Below are positions 7,757-16,089 of a DNA stretch of 45,916 nucleotides, in pieces. This stretch comes from an uncultured Erysipelotrichaceae bacterium. Lineage in GTDB: Bacteria; Bacillota_I; Bacilli_A; Erysipelotrichales; Erysipelotrichaceae. Both the position numbers and the translations under genes were made by a program. Position 1 is the stretch's first letter. Each line of letters opens with the position of its first letter. The stretch is taken from the NCBI GenBank assembly GCA_949289855.1, contig CASEPS010000010.1:1-45916 (forward strand), in the 5' to 3' direction. The notes under the pieces are model-generated. The model was not told where the DNA came from and made no database searches. It saw only the letters and a program-made list of their open reading frames with translations.

Positions 7757-8695
7757 TTAATCAAGAATTTCAAAATACAGGTTTTTGAAATATGCCATAG
7801 CACCAAGATCCATCCAGAAACCAAATTTACCGGATTCTGGTTTATGGAACATAGTATGTTCGAGAGAAAGGACGAGGTTATCATCCACATAGTATTTGGC
7901 AGTATCATCAATCAGTTCAATTCGGATGTGTGCCCATTCATCTAAAGCAATGGTAGAAACAGGTGCTTCATAGCCTTCATAGCCAAACTCTCTGAGATAA
8001 TGCCATACATATCCCGGGTAGGCAAAGTATTGGCAGCCATGGACTTTGCGGTATGGGTCAGTGCAGCCTTTTCCATTTGTTGGACGGATGTACAGACCTT
8101 CAAAATGGGAAGTGTTGTCTGATACCCGGAAACCCACACCATGGAATCCACGGGCAAGGGCAGGGGCATCCGGTAACAGTTCTGCTTTACTATCATATTC
8201 AATGATGGCATTTTTGAATTGGATACCATCGATCAGTACCAGGGAGTTACTGTCAGTGTCATCAATTTTATCTGTTTTGTATCCCCGGATTGTACCATCT
8301 TCCAGCTTTTCAAAAGCAGTATGGTACGCAGTGAGAGCAGCCTTTTCAAGATCGATTCTCTCCAGACAGGAAACAGCTGTCGCAACGACTGTACCTTCTG
8401 CTGTGCAGATGTTTCTTTCTTCAATATGGAGAGGGTCCTGGTGAGAGGTAATGGCATCTGTGCCTGTTTTGTCAAACCAGAGGATTGTTTCATCATTGTA
8501 TGATGTGATGGCAAGCATGCCGTTTTCTGGTGCGGTGAAACCGGATGGCTGCAGTTTGGTGATTTCAGCTTCTGTAAATGGTTTTGTAGTGGCTGGATTG
8601 ATTGGATTTGTAGAAAGGTATGCTTCTGTGAAAATGAGGGAACCGATGTTCAGTTCTTTGTTGTTCATGGTCATGACGGTAAATGTTTTGTTCAT
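7757..8695 (-). CDS. cytoplasmic concanavalin A/LamG-like domain protein, function unknown
   Basis: A 312-residue soluble protein with no signal peptide. The C-terminal half (about 130-312) has the pattern of a concanavalin A-like jelly roll as in LamG or 3-keto-disaccharide hydrolase-type domains: GFHGVGFRVSD, FEGLYIRPTNG, then WAHIRIELIDDTAKYYVDDN and a closing FGFWMDLGAMAYFKNLYFEI. The N-terminal 120 residues match nothing I recognise. The start at 8695 follows an ideal GGAGG with 7-nt spacing. It is divergent from a LysR gene. A role in sugar binding or modification inside the cell is possible but unproven. Confidence 0.7.
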   Translation of the reverse strand: MNKTFTVMTMNNKELNIGSLIFTEAYLSTNPINPATTKPFTEAEITKLQPSGFTAPENGMLAITSYNDETILWFDKTGTDAITSHQDPLHIEERNICTAEGTVVATAVSCLERIDLEKAALTAYHTAFEKLEDGTIRGYKTDKIDDTDSNSLVLIDGIQFKNAIIEYDSKAELLPDAPALARGFHGVGFRVSDNTSHFEGLYIRPTNGKGCTDPYRKVHGCQYFAYPGYVWHYLREFGYEGYEAPVSTIALDEWAHIRIELIDDTAKYYVDDNLVLSLEHTMFHKPESGKFGFWMDLGAMAYFKNLYFEILD

Positions 8696-8715
8696 AGTGA
8701 CCTCCTTGTTTATAA

Positions 8716-8731
8716 CAACATCATAGTGTTG
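8716..8731. promoter_or_regulatory. inverted repeat in the LysR divergent region
   Basis: CAACA at 8716-8720 and TGTTG at 8727-8731 around 6 bp. It lies just upstream of the minus-strand gene start, where its -10-like sequences fall. It is a candidate site for the divergent LysR protein; the T-N11-A rule cannot be applied uniquely. Confidence 0.35.
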
Positions 8732-8797
8732 CAAATTACGTTTGGGAAATTGTATTATTTTATCGATGATAACTTTTTGGAATAACAGGAGAATGAT

Positions 8798-9703
8798 ATG
8801 AATACAGTACAGCTGGAATGTTTTGTAACACTTTCAAGGACATTGAATTTCATGTTGACGGCAAAGGAAATGCATATTACCCAGCCGGCGGTGTCCAAAC
8901 AGATCAGGACTTTGGAAGAAGAACTTGGTGTGCGGTTGTTTTTCAGAACGACCCATCATGTGACGCTGACAGAAGAAGGCAGGTCATTTGTGAAAGACGC
9001 CGAGATGGTATTGAAGGTATTACAGGAAGCAGAGAACAGATTTCGTGTAGCAGAGAAAACAAAGGCAGGGAAGTTTGGTATCGGTTATACAGATCCTTGT
9101 GCAGCGACGCTTCTTTCGCGTATTCTTGCCGGGTTTCTGCAGGATACTGCTTTTGTGCCTTCTTTGCATATGGGAGAAACAACAGAAAATCTCGAAAGGC
9201 TGTCTTCATATCTCATCGATGTGGTTCTTGCTATCCGTGATGCCCGTTTTTCCAGTAAAGATATTTCTTTTTTGCGATTGTATGATGAACAGTTTTATTG
9301 TGTCATGCGCAAAGACCATCCTTTATTTCAAAATGACAGAACGACGATTTCAAAACATGATTTCTATGGTTACAGGGGCATATTCTATGTACCCCAATAT
9401 CTGCTCGATCATTCCTTTGCAAGAGGCAGAACACTTTTTCCGGTCAATGATGATCTCGAAAACATCTTTGTCAGTTCTGCCGAAGAAGCATTACTGCTCG
9501 TGCGGGCAGGGGCAGGTTTTGCCTTATTGCCATACTACCAGACAATGGGGGCAGATGATCTTGCGGTTATGCAGTGGATAGAAAGTCCAAAGGCTCCCTT
9601 TGGCATTTATTATCGTAAGGCGGATGTACGTGAGGAAGGTGTTGAACGGTTTATGCGTGTTGCCCGGGAGGTAACAAAAGAAAAAGGGACATTGTCCCTT
9701 TGA
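8798..9703 (+). CDS. LysR-family transcriptional regulator
   Basis: A 301-residue LysR regulator. The N-terminal helix-turn-helix is typical (MNTVQLECFVTLSRTLNFM, then ITQPAVSKQIRTLEEELGVRLFFRT). From about residue 90 comes the periplasmic-binding-protein-like inducer domain. ATG 8798 follows AGGAGA. It is transcribed away from the lectin-fold gene and probably controls it. Its last codons contain the hairpin that terminates the convergent Cof gene. Confidence 0.93.
   Translation: MNTVQLECFVTLSRTLNFMLTAKEMHITQPAVSKQIRTLEEELGVRLFFRTTHHVTLTEEGRSFVKDAEMVLKVLQEAENRFRVAEKTKAGKFGIGYTDPCAATLLSRILAGFLQDTAFVPSLHMGETTENLERLSSYLIDVVLAIRDARFSSKDISFLRLYDEQFYCVMRKDHPLFQNDRTTISKHDFYGYRGIFYVPQYLLDHSFARGRTLFPVNDDLENIFVSSAEEALLLVRAGAGFALLPYYQTMGADDLAVMQWIESPKAPFGIYYRKADVREEGVERFMRVAREVTKEKGTLSL
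9680..9701 (-). terminator. rho-independent terminator of the Cof gene
   Basis: AAAGGGAC at 9683-9690 pairs with GTCCCTTT at 9694-9701. On the minus strand it is followed by further T residues. The hairpin lies inside the 3' end of the LysR coding sequence. Confidence 0.7.
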
Positions 9704-10540
9704 TTAACGATTGAACCAGTGGTCTTCGAGATAATGGCCTATGCCATCATCATCTACCGGATGTTCGGTGATAGCCTGTGCGACGGCTTTGCTTTCGTCA
9801 CAGCCATTTAACATGCATACACCCCATCCGGCAGTATCGATGAGACCAATATCATTGTCCTGGTCACCAAATGCCATGACTTCACTGAGTGGAATGTTCT
9901 GGTGTTCGGCATATTTGCTTAATGCAACACCTTTATTGACATGTGGATCCTGGAATTCAAATGTACAATTGTCTTCATTGCGGAAGGTCTGCACCATGTT
10001 CCAGGCAGGATTTTCATTTTCTTTGATGGCCTTGAGAATGGCTTCGCGTTCTGTTTCCTTGAACTGCACTTCGATCTTTCCGGTATCAAATTCCGAAAGG
10101 ACATCGATACCACCAATGGTGACATGGGAATTGTTGCGCTTTTGGGAATCTCTCATGAAGTCATCCATACGCAATGCCCTGACTTCTTCATAGCCATCCA
10201 CATAGACGATGGCATTGATGTCAAACGGCGCAAGGAATGTAAGGATTTTGCGGACGTTTTCCTTGGATAACAGCCAGTACTTTTCTACTTTTCCTGTTTC
10301 TTTTTCATATAATTCGCCACCATTCATACCGATGGCAAAATCAAATTCAAAACCAAGTCCCCATTCTTCTGCCTTGGAAAGAATGCGCTTGTCTACCGGT
10401 CTTCCGGATGCTGGTCCAAACAGCACACCTTCATTATGCAGGCGGATGATGCTCTGCTTTGTTAATGGCATGAGCAGTTCACCCTTTGGACAGAGTGTTC
10501 CATCAATATCACATGCCAGAATTCTCATTTTCTCAATCAT
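9704..10540 (-). CDS. Cof-type HAD-superfamily phosphatase
   Basis: A 278-residue haloacid dehalogenase-like hydrolase of the Cof (IIB cap) class. Motif I is ACDIDGTL (Asp nucleophile about residue 10), motif II is FGPASGR, and motif IV is MAFGDQDNDIGLI near residue 240. These enzymes dephosphorylate sugar phosphates or flavin and cofactor precursors; the substrate here cannot be named. The start at 10540 follows AGAGGAAG; an internal ATG four codons in is possible. It is convergent with the LysR gene, with the stops adjacent. Confidence 0.92.
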   Translation of the reverse strand: MIEKMRILACDIDGTLCPKGELLMPLTKQSIIRLHNEGVLFGPASGRPVDKRILSKAEEWGLGFEFDFAIGMNGGELYEKETGKVEKYWLLSKENVRKILTFLAPFDINAIVYVDGYEEVRALRMDDFMRDSQKRNNSHVTIGGIDVLSEFDTGKIEVQFKETEREAILKAIKENENPAWNMVQTFRNEDNCTFEFQDPHVNKGVALSKYAEHQNIPLSEVMAFGDQDNDIGLIDTAGWGVCMLNGCDESKAVAQAITEHPVDDDGIGHYLEDHWFNR

Positions 10541-10645
10541 AGTATTCTTCCTCTTTATTTTTGCGATACATCCATCTTATCAGACAAATGAAAAGTTTTA
10601 ATAAAGAACTGTTGGAACATTTTTCCAGTTTGAAAAAGCAGGTGT

Positions 10646-11512
10646 TCAGCCTGCTGGTCTGCCCATGAAATCCGTGCGGATATCACGGGGATCATTGTAT
10701 TTGAGTATGCGGTAAGCAAGGCGCTGGGCATCATCATAGAGTTCTGGGAAGGAATCGCTGATGATGCGCGATTCATCAAAGAACATCGGATAGGAAGTGT
10801 GATGCAGGTTGATGACACGTCTTGGCTCATTGCCATGTAATATCATCCGGCCGGATTCAATTGGCGAACCCATGAAGAACTCTCCACCAAGGAAAATGTT
10901 GGAACCAACATAGTGGGGCCGTATGATGGGTGTCCACATGTTCAGTTCAATTAAGGCATGACGGATGCGGGCTTCGGATATCTCCAGAGAATAGACATCA
11001 AGAAACAGGTCATGGTACAGCCTTGCCAGTTTTTTTCTGTCACTGGAAGAAATGCGCATCATACTCCAGATATTGCGGGAATTGTTATCTTCAGGGTGTC
11101 TCTGGTGCAGCATCCAGACATCAATTTGAGATTCCATGCGCACATGGGTGGCTCCTTCATGGGAACCATCGTTGAGATGTTTGTATCTCGCAATGGAACA
11201 GATCAATGCATGGGCTTTGCAATCGAGTGCATAGTGGCAGAGATACCCATAGTAGTAACTTGTCAAAGCAGGGTCGCTGCGCGTGTAGTGTTCCATATAT
11301 AAAAGCTGTTCCCGGGTCTTTTCTTCATGCAGGATGTTGCCATATTTATGCAAAGAACCAGGCATGACGGACATGTGGGAAAAATAGAGGATGTCCGGTC
11401 CCTGGGTACCAATGAAAAACATCGGCATGTCAGTGATTTTGTTTCTGAGCTTTGCCGGAAGGGCATTCAATATATCTTTTCCAAACTCAACATGTGTTGC
11501 GGCTGCTGGCAT
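10646..11512 (-). CDS. zinc-dependent phospholipase C-like protein (paralogue 1)
   Basis: A 288-residue member of the zinc-dependent phospholipase C/S1-P1 nuclease-like family. It retains potential metal ligands at spaced positions: H7, D40 (QGPD), H62, H93, D97 and H101 (LCHYALDCKAH). It has no signal peptide, unlike secreted clostridial phospholipase C, so it is likely intracellular. The start at 11512 follows GGAGAGATTAAT. It is a paralogue of the protein encoded at 30827-31690, with identical ligand spacing. It stands alone, divergent from the glycosyltransferase gene. Catalytic activity is plausible but the substrate is unknown. Confidence 0.8.
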   Translation of the reverse strand: MPAAATHVEFGKDILNALPAKLRNKITDMPMFFIGTQGPDILYFSHMSVMPGSLHKYGNILHEEKTREQLLYMEHYTRSDPALTSYYYGYLCHYALDCKAHALICSIARYKHLNDGSHEGATHVRMESQIDVWMLHQRHPEDNNSRNIWSMMRISSSDRKKLARLYHDLFLDVYSLEISEARIRHALIELNMWTPIIRPHYVGSNIFLGGEFFMGSPIESGRMILHGNEPRRVINLHHTSYPMFFDESRIISDSFPELYDDAQRLAYRILKYNDPRDIRTDFMGRPAG

Positions 11513-11609
11513 ATTAATCTCTCCATCATTATCGTAGCGTTTTGTAAGGAGATTGAAAAGGGACTTTTTTGGAAAAGGAATGTTAAGAAAAAAAGAGTTG
11601 TTTTTAGCG

Positions 11610-11615
11610 TATACT
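11610..11615 (+). promoter_or_regulatory. -10 box of the glycosyltransferase gene
   Basis: TATACT ends 6 nt before ATG 11622, so transcription should begin at or next to the start codon. No ribosome binding site precedes the ATG. Confidence 0.5.
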
Positions 11616-11621
11616 TGAGAT

Positions 11622-13172
11622 ATGGAAAAAATAAGTGCATTTCTCAGAAGCAGAAAAGGACATCTGCTCGTCATTCTTCTTGGCGCATTGTTTACCATTG
11701 TGCCACTTTTTCATACCACGATCTGGTTTGATGAATCCTATTCTGTGGCAATTGCCCGCCATCCGTTTACGGAAATCTGGGCGATTGATGCCCACGATGT
11801 GCATCCGGTATTTTACTATTTCGTACTGCACATCCTGTATATGCTGTTTGGGGACAACATTCTTGTCTACAGACTGTTTTCCTGGTTATGCCTTGTGATA
11901 CTTGGGGTCTTTGGTTATACCCATATCCGCAAGTCGTTTGGAGACTGGGTTGGCGTATTGTTTTCTTTCTTTGTCTTCTTCTTTCCGGTAAATGTTGCCT
12001 ATGCTGGTGAAATCCGGATGTATACGCTGGTGATGCTGCTGGTGACTGTTGCCGGATATTATGCATGGCGTATTCATGAAGCAGAAGATAATGCTATACA
12101 GCCGTGGGTTCTGTTTTCTCTATATGCGATACTTTCTGCCTATACCCACTATTATGGATTGATTGCAGCTGCAGTGATGAACTGCTTCCTTCTGATAGAA
12201 AGTATTGTGGAATGTATCAGACTCAAACACATCAACAGGCGGCTTGGCATGTGGTTTATATTTGCCTTTGTGCAGATTGGGGCTTATATGCCATGGCTGT
12301 TGACACTGCTTTCCCAGATGGCAACCGTCAAAAACAGCTTCTGGATCACGTTTTATTTCCCATGGACCATTCTTGAAATGGCACAATTCCAAGTCAGCGG
12401 AAACCTCGATGGCGTATTCTATGTGCCTTCATGGCTGGTATATGGATTCCTCATTTTTGCGCTTTTGTATCTTGCATATTGCTTGATAAAAAGGAGAAAG
12501 AAGCAGGATGGTGTGCTTCTCTATAGTGGAGGGATTTATACAGGTGTCATAGCTGCAGCCTATGCGGCTTCAAAGCTCATGAACAGAATGATTGTCTATG
12601 CAAGATATCTGTTAGTTTGTACCGGTCTTCTCTTTCTCTTTGTGGCAAAACTGCTTGTGGAAGGAGGAAAGAAGATGGTGAATATCATCTTCTGTCTTGC
12701 TTTGTTTGTGATGTCCTGCATTGGTCTTATAGCAAATGTACAAATCAACTATGCACCGTCTAATGATGATATGGTGAATCTTGTCAGCTCAATGATGCAG
12801 GAAGAGGATGCCATCCTTGTGACAAACTATGACCAGGATGCAAACAGCTTCATCCCTCTGTCCTTGTTTCCCGGACACACGGTCTATTACTGGAATGTAT
12901 GTGAATGGAACCAGGAGAGTATTGAAGCCTATCGGGCTTATGGTGAGATGAACGTGATTGACTCCCTGGAAGAAATAAGAGGATATGAAGGAAGGCTGTG
13001 GCTGCTCTATGGAGATGGTGGAAATGACCAGTTCAATGCCCTGGCAACTGAAGTCAGTGACCAGGTAAGTGAAGCATTGGAGAGAGAACCTGTAGTACTT
13101 GAATATATTGCGACAGAGTATAAGCACATCCAGTACACAATTGCGCTGTACGAAGAGGGGAATGCGCGGTAA
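11622..13172 (+). CDS. GT-C family (PMT/GT39-like) membrane glycosyltransferase
   Basis: A 516-residue polytopic membrane protein. Its first periplasmic loop has the acidic GT-C motif TIWFDESYS (residues about 33-41) and then DAHDVHPVFYYFVLH, as in dolichyl-phosphate-mannose-type and ArnT-like transferases. About ten hydrophobic segments extend to residue 375. A soluble C-terminal domain of about 130 residues faces outside. It should transfer a sugar from a polyprenyl-phosphate donor to a surface acceptor. A TATACT lies 6 nt before the ATG. The next gene, an esterase, starts 33 nt after it ends and may belong to the same transcript. Confidence 0.85.
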   Translation: MEKISAFLRSRKGHLLVILLGALFTIVPLFHTTIWFDESYSVAIARHPFTEIWAIDAHDVHPVFYYFVLHILYMLFGDNILVYRLFSWLCLVILGVFGYTHIRKSFGDWVGVLFSFFVFFFPVNVAYAGEIRMYTLVMLLVTVAGYYAWRIHEAEDNAIQPWVLFSLYAILSAYTHYYGLIAAAVMNCFLLIESIVECIRLKHINRRLGMWFIFAFVQIGAYMPWLLTLLSQMATVKNSFWITFYFPWTILEMAQFQVSGNLDGVFYVPSWLVYGFLIFALLYLAYCLIKRRKKQDGVLLYSGGIYTGVIAAAYAASKLMNRMIVYARYLLVCTGLLFLFVAKLLVEGGKKMVNIIFCLALFVMSCIGLIANVQINYAPSNDDMVNLVSSMMQEEDAILVTNYDQDANSFIPLSLFPGHTVYYWNVCEWNQESIEAYRAYGEMNVIDSLEEIRGYEGRLWLLYGDGGNDQFNALATEVSDQVSEALEREPVVLEYIATEYKHIQYTIALYEEGNAR

Positions 13173-13205
13173 ACTTGAGGTAACAGTATAGGGAGGATTA
13201 TCATT

Positions 13206-14078
13206 ATGGCTTTGTTACATCTTGATTTTGAATCGATTTACATGGGGTGCAACCAGGATGTCAATATCATTGTCCCGGATGCGCCAAGAGACGTTACACC
13301 GGCTGAGTTCTATTCTGCAAAGAAGAAATACAAGGTACTCTGGCTGTTACATGGTACATTTGGCGGTTACAGTGACTGGATCCGCAAGTCCAACATTGAA
13401 ACGTATGCCTGTGAAAGAGAACTGATTGTTGTTATGCCAGGGGTTGGCAATACTGACTATGAAGCCTGGAATAATTTCACCCTTGGCCTTGATGCAGAAA
13501 AATATATCATGGAAGAACTGTTCCCGCTTGTGCATCACTGGCTGCCGGCAAGTGAGAAGCGGGAAGATAACTTTGTGGCAGGTCTGTCCATGGGAGGCGG
13601 TGGCGCATTGAAGCTGGCTTTGCGCTTTCCGGAACACTTTGCGGCATGTGCTTCCTTGTCCTGTGTCCCGGCTGATCCATCAGGTACAGAGGAAGAACTG
13701 GTAAAACTGTTTGCTATGAAACGCAGAGAAGTAGATGATCCAAAGGATGTTATGCATATGCGTTTACGCAAATATAATGTCATGCATAGATATGACAGTG
13801 TAGAGGAATATCTTGCAAGTCCTTCCAATCTCTATGGTCTCATTATGGAAAACATGGGAAAGGCTAATCTGCCACGGTTGTTTTTCTCTACCGGAACAGA
13901 GGATCCTTTGATGAAAGATGCCTTTGTTGCAATGAAAAAGAAGTTTGCGGAAAATGGCTGGAAAGCTGAATGGGTAGAAGGACCTGGCAGCCATGAATGG
14001 AGAGTCTGGGAAAGAGATATCCAGAAAGCGCTTGATTTCTTTGGTATGGAAAATGAAGAGAAAGGAAATGCGTTCTGA
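13206..14078 (+). CDS. esterase of the esterase D/tributyrin esterase family
   Basis: A 290-residue alpha/beta hydrolase. The early motif LWLLHGTFGGYSDW forms the oxyanion loop, the nucleophile elbow GLSMGGGG places Ser at 128, the acid lies in STGTEDPLMKD, and the His in GPGSHEWRVW. This pattern fits PF00756 esterases acting on short acyl esters. ATG 13206 follows GGGAGGATTATC. No signal peptide is present. Its TGA overlaps the ATG of the metallo-beta-lactamase-fold gene by one base, so the two are coupled. Confidence 0.9.
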   Translation: MALLHLDFESIYMGCNQDVNIIVPDAPRDVTPAEFYSAKKKYKVLWLLHGTFGGYSDWIRKSNIETYACERELIVVMPGVGNTDYEAWNNFTLGLDAEKYIMEELFPLVHHWLPASEKREDNFVAGLSMGGGGALKLALRFPEHFAACASLSCVPADPSGTEEELVKLFAMKRREVDDPKDVMHMRLRKYNVMHRYDSVEEYLASPSNLYGLIMENMGKANLPRLFFSTGTEDPLMKDAFVAMKKKFAENGWKAEWVEGPGSHEWRVWERDIQKALDFFGMENEEKGNAF

Positions 14079-14860
14079 TGCAGGATATCATTTTGAAAGA
14101 TAATGTGCATCGTGCTTCTCTCATCGATGCCCATACATGGAATATTTCCGAAGCAGATCTGTGCAACTGTTATCTTTTGGAAGGGGATGAACATGCCCTT
14201 TTGATCGATATTGGCTGTGGGGCAGGAGATTTGCGGAAATGTGTCAAACAGCTGACAAAGAAAAGCCTTTCGGTTTCGGTAACACACCGGCATCCGGATC
14301 ATGTGGGTGGATGTGGTCAGTTTGGGTTCTACTATGCCCATAAGGATGATTGTACAAAGCTGTACGATATGATGTGTCTGCCGATGTTCCGGATGAAGAT
14401 GATTCCGGAAAACCTTATTTTCAATCCTGCTTCAAAGAAGAAAACAGAAGTTGTCATCATGAAGGAGAATATGGAATTTGATCTTGGGGGAAGGATTATC
14501 CGCACAGAACATATTCCAGGCCATACAAAGGGCAGTGTGATGTTCATCGATGATGCAGGGAAATATATCTTTACAGGTGATGATGTCAATCCGGTACTCT
14601 GGATGCATTTGTCAGGCTGCACGTCCCTGAAGACGTGGCTTGCCGGAGCAGAGCGGGTTCTTTACTACCTCCATGAAGGCTATCAGGCATTTTATGGCCA
14701 TGGGGATGGCATACAGACAAAAGAACAGGTCGAGACAACGATCCGTCTTGTGAAACAGATAATCGCTGAGGATGAAAGTGGAAGAAAGTTCAAAGATGGA
14801 TGTCTTTGTGATGCGGACAGCGATATCCGGGTATTGTTTTCTCCAAAGAGAATACGATAA
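14078..14860 (+). CDS. metallo-beta-lactamase-fold hydrolase
   Basis: A 260-residue metal-dependent hydrolase. The zinc signature is HRHPDHVGG (H-x-H-x-D-H, residues about 70-78), with further ligands in the His of EHIPGHTKGS and the Asp of FTGDD. The final His may be in FYGHGDG. The first ligand region reads THRHPDH in place of the usual THxHxDH, so all key residues are present. Glyoxalase-II-like and lactonase-like activities are typical of such stand-alone proteins. It is translationally coupled to the upstream esterase. Confidence 0.9.
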   Translation: MQDIILKDNVHRASLIDAHTWNISEADLCNCYLLEGDEHALLIDIGCGAGDLRKCVKQLTKKSLSVSVTHRHPDHVGGCGQFGFYYAHKDDCTKLYDMMCLPMFRMKMIPENLIFNPASKKKTEVVIMKENMEFDLGGRIIRTEHIPGHTKGSVMFIDDAGKYIFTGDDVNPVLWMHLSGCTSLKTWLAGAERVLYYLHEGYQAFYGHGDGIQTKEQVETTIRLVKQIIAEDESGRKFKDGCLCDADSDIRVLFSPKRIR

Positions 14861-14876
14861 GGATATCTGATAACGC

Positions 14877-14905
14877 TTGACGGGGATTTCGAAAACCTGT
14901 ACTCT
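14877..14905 (+). promoter_or_regulatory. promoter of the DegV gene
   Basis: TTGACG at 14877-14882, 17-bp spacer, TACTCT at 14900-14905. The predicted start of transcription near 14912 gives a short leader before ATG 14931. Confidence 0.65.
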
Positions 14906-14930
14906 AAAAGAAAGATGAATGGAGTATTGT

Positions 14931-15767
14931 ATGAAGCGTAAACTGGCTGCAGATACAGGTGGAAGCCTGTATGAACTGGATAATATGGATTATACGGCAG
15001 TGCCGATGACGGTAACCCTGGATGGACAGGATGTGGTGGATGTCAAAGATGTGGACATCCCGGAGTTTGTGGCGATGATGTATGCATCGGACAAGAGTTC
15101 TACTGCCTGTCCTTCCGCAGGTATGTGGGAAGAAGCTTTTGGCGATGCGGATGAAGCATTCGCAGTAACGATTTCCAGTGGCCTTTCCGGCAGTTATAAT
15201 GCCGCATGTATGGGCAAGGACCTTTATGAAGAAGCACATGAAGACGCAAAGGTTCTGATTGTGGATTCTCTTTCCGCAGGACCCGAGCAGCAGCTGATCA
15301 CAGAAAAGCTTGCGGAACTGATGGGACTGGATATTTCCTTTGAGGAAATCAAAGAACGTATTATGAATTACCGTTCCCATACACATATTCTTTTCTCTCT
15401 GCAGTCATTTTCCAACTTTGCCAAAAATGGCAGGGTCAATCCGGTGATTGCCAAAACAGCACAGATGCTCGGCATCCGCATTGTTGCCTATGGCAGTGAA
15501 GAAGGCAAGGTGGAAATTGCCAAAACAGCACATGGTGCACGCAAGATGTTGTCCGTGTTGTTTGAAGAGATGAAAAAGATGGGGTTCAATGGCCGCAAGG
15601 TAATTGTTGGGCATTGCATGAATCCTGATGCCGCAAAGAATATCCGTGACAAGATTCTCGCTGAGTTTCCATTCTGTGATATACGGGTGGAAAACCTCGG
15701 GGCATTATGTTCCTATTATGCAGAGAAGGGCGGATTGCTTGTCGGCTTTGAAGATGGTGGTGCGTAA
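14931..15767 (+). CDS. DegV-family fatty acid-binding protein
   Basis: A 278-residue DegV protein, the family that binds fatty acids for the FakAB fatty acid kinase. The family start (MKRKLAADTGGSLYEL), the CPSAGMWEEAF loop and the SSGLSGSYNAA ligand loop are present. ATG 14931 is preferred over 14919 because TGGAG lies 7 nt upstream of it and family members begin with the first beta strand. It has its own promoter and terminator. A partner FakA kinase is not in the window. Confidence 0.9.
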   Translation: MKRKLAADTGGSLYELDNMDYTAVPMTVTLDGQDVVDVKDVDIPEFVAMMYASDKSSTACPSAGMWEEAFGDADEAFAVTISSGLSGSYNAACMGKDLYEEAHEDAKVLIVDSLSAGPEQQLITEKLAELMGLDISFEEIKERIMNYRSHTHILFSLQSFSNFAKNGRVNPVIAKTAQMLGIRIVAYGSEEGKVEIAKTAHGARKMLSVLFEEMKKMGFNGRKVIVGHCMNPDAAKNIRDKILAEFPFCDIRVENLGALCSYYAEKGGLLVGFEDGGA

Positions 15768-15791
15768 GGAGCGGGAAACCGTTCCTTTTTT
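15768..15791 (+). terminator. rho-independent terminator
   Basis: GGAGCGG at 15768-15774 pairs with CCGTTCC at 15779-15785 (one G-U pair) around a GAAA tetraloop, followed by six T. Confidence 0.9.
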
Positions 15792-15802
15792 GATGAGAAT
15801 GG

Positions 15803-15844
15803 TACAATAAGGAAGAAAGGAAAAAACTGTCTTTGTAAGACAGT
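15803..15844 (+). promoter_or_regulatory. -10 box and SOS-box-like palindrome before the UmuC operon
   Basis: TACAAT at 15803-15808 is a likely -10. Eleven or so bases past the expected start of transcription lies a perfect 8-bp inverted repeat, ACTGTCTT at 15826-15833 and AAGACAGT at 15837-15844, separated by TGT. The outer CTGT/ACAG half-sites recall proteobacterial LexA boxes, but with nine instead of eight central bases. It does not fit the GAAC/GTTC box of Bacillus LexA. As RNA it is also a stable hairpin between the AGGAAG-type ribosome binding sequence (15809-15822) and the ATG at 15856. Confidence 0.55.
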
Positions 15845-15855
15845 GTGATAGAACT

Positions 15856-16089
15856 ATGCAGAACAGACAAATCAGAAAAAAAGGTGTAAGAGTAGGGAAA
15901 AACGAAAGTGCGATGGATGCCCTGGTGGGCAGTGTACCTCATTGGATTCATCATAAAGTAGAAGCAGAAGGTTATATTGGCGGCTATAAGTATCTCCCGC
16001 AATGTGACTGTTCGGAATGTGGTTTCACATCCAATATAGAACATGATGTATGCCCGCATTGTGGGGCAAAGATGCATCTGATCAAATGA
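15856..16089 (+). CDS. small zinc-ribbon protein in the UmuC operon
   Basis: A 77-residue protein ending in a zinc ribbon: CDCSECGF and, 15 residues on, CPHCGAKM. The basic N-terminus (RQIRKKGVRVGK) suggests nucleic acid contact. No other in-frame start codon exists between the preceding stop at 15808 and ATG 15856, yet the purine-rich ribosome binding sequence is over 30 nt away and separated by a hairpin. Its stop overlaps the UmuC start (ATGA). A DNA-binding or polymerase-accessory role is inferred from position only. Confidence 0.75.
   Translation: MQNRQIRKKGVRVGKNESAMDALVGSVPHWIHHKVEAEGYIGGYKYLPQCDCSECGFTSNIEHDVCPHCGAKMHLIK

Noticed and set aside
8729-8736. TTGCAAAT as a second site for the Fur-family regulator, near the LysR gene.
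   Set aside because: Only one arm of the palindrome is present and the neighbouring genes have no metal link.
12789-13127. Minus-strand open frame opposite the glycosyltransferase C-terminal domain.
   Set aside because: It lies wholly inside a well-supported gene and has no ribosome binding site or recognisable motif.
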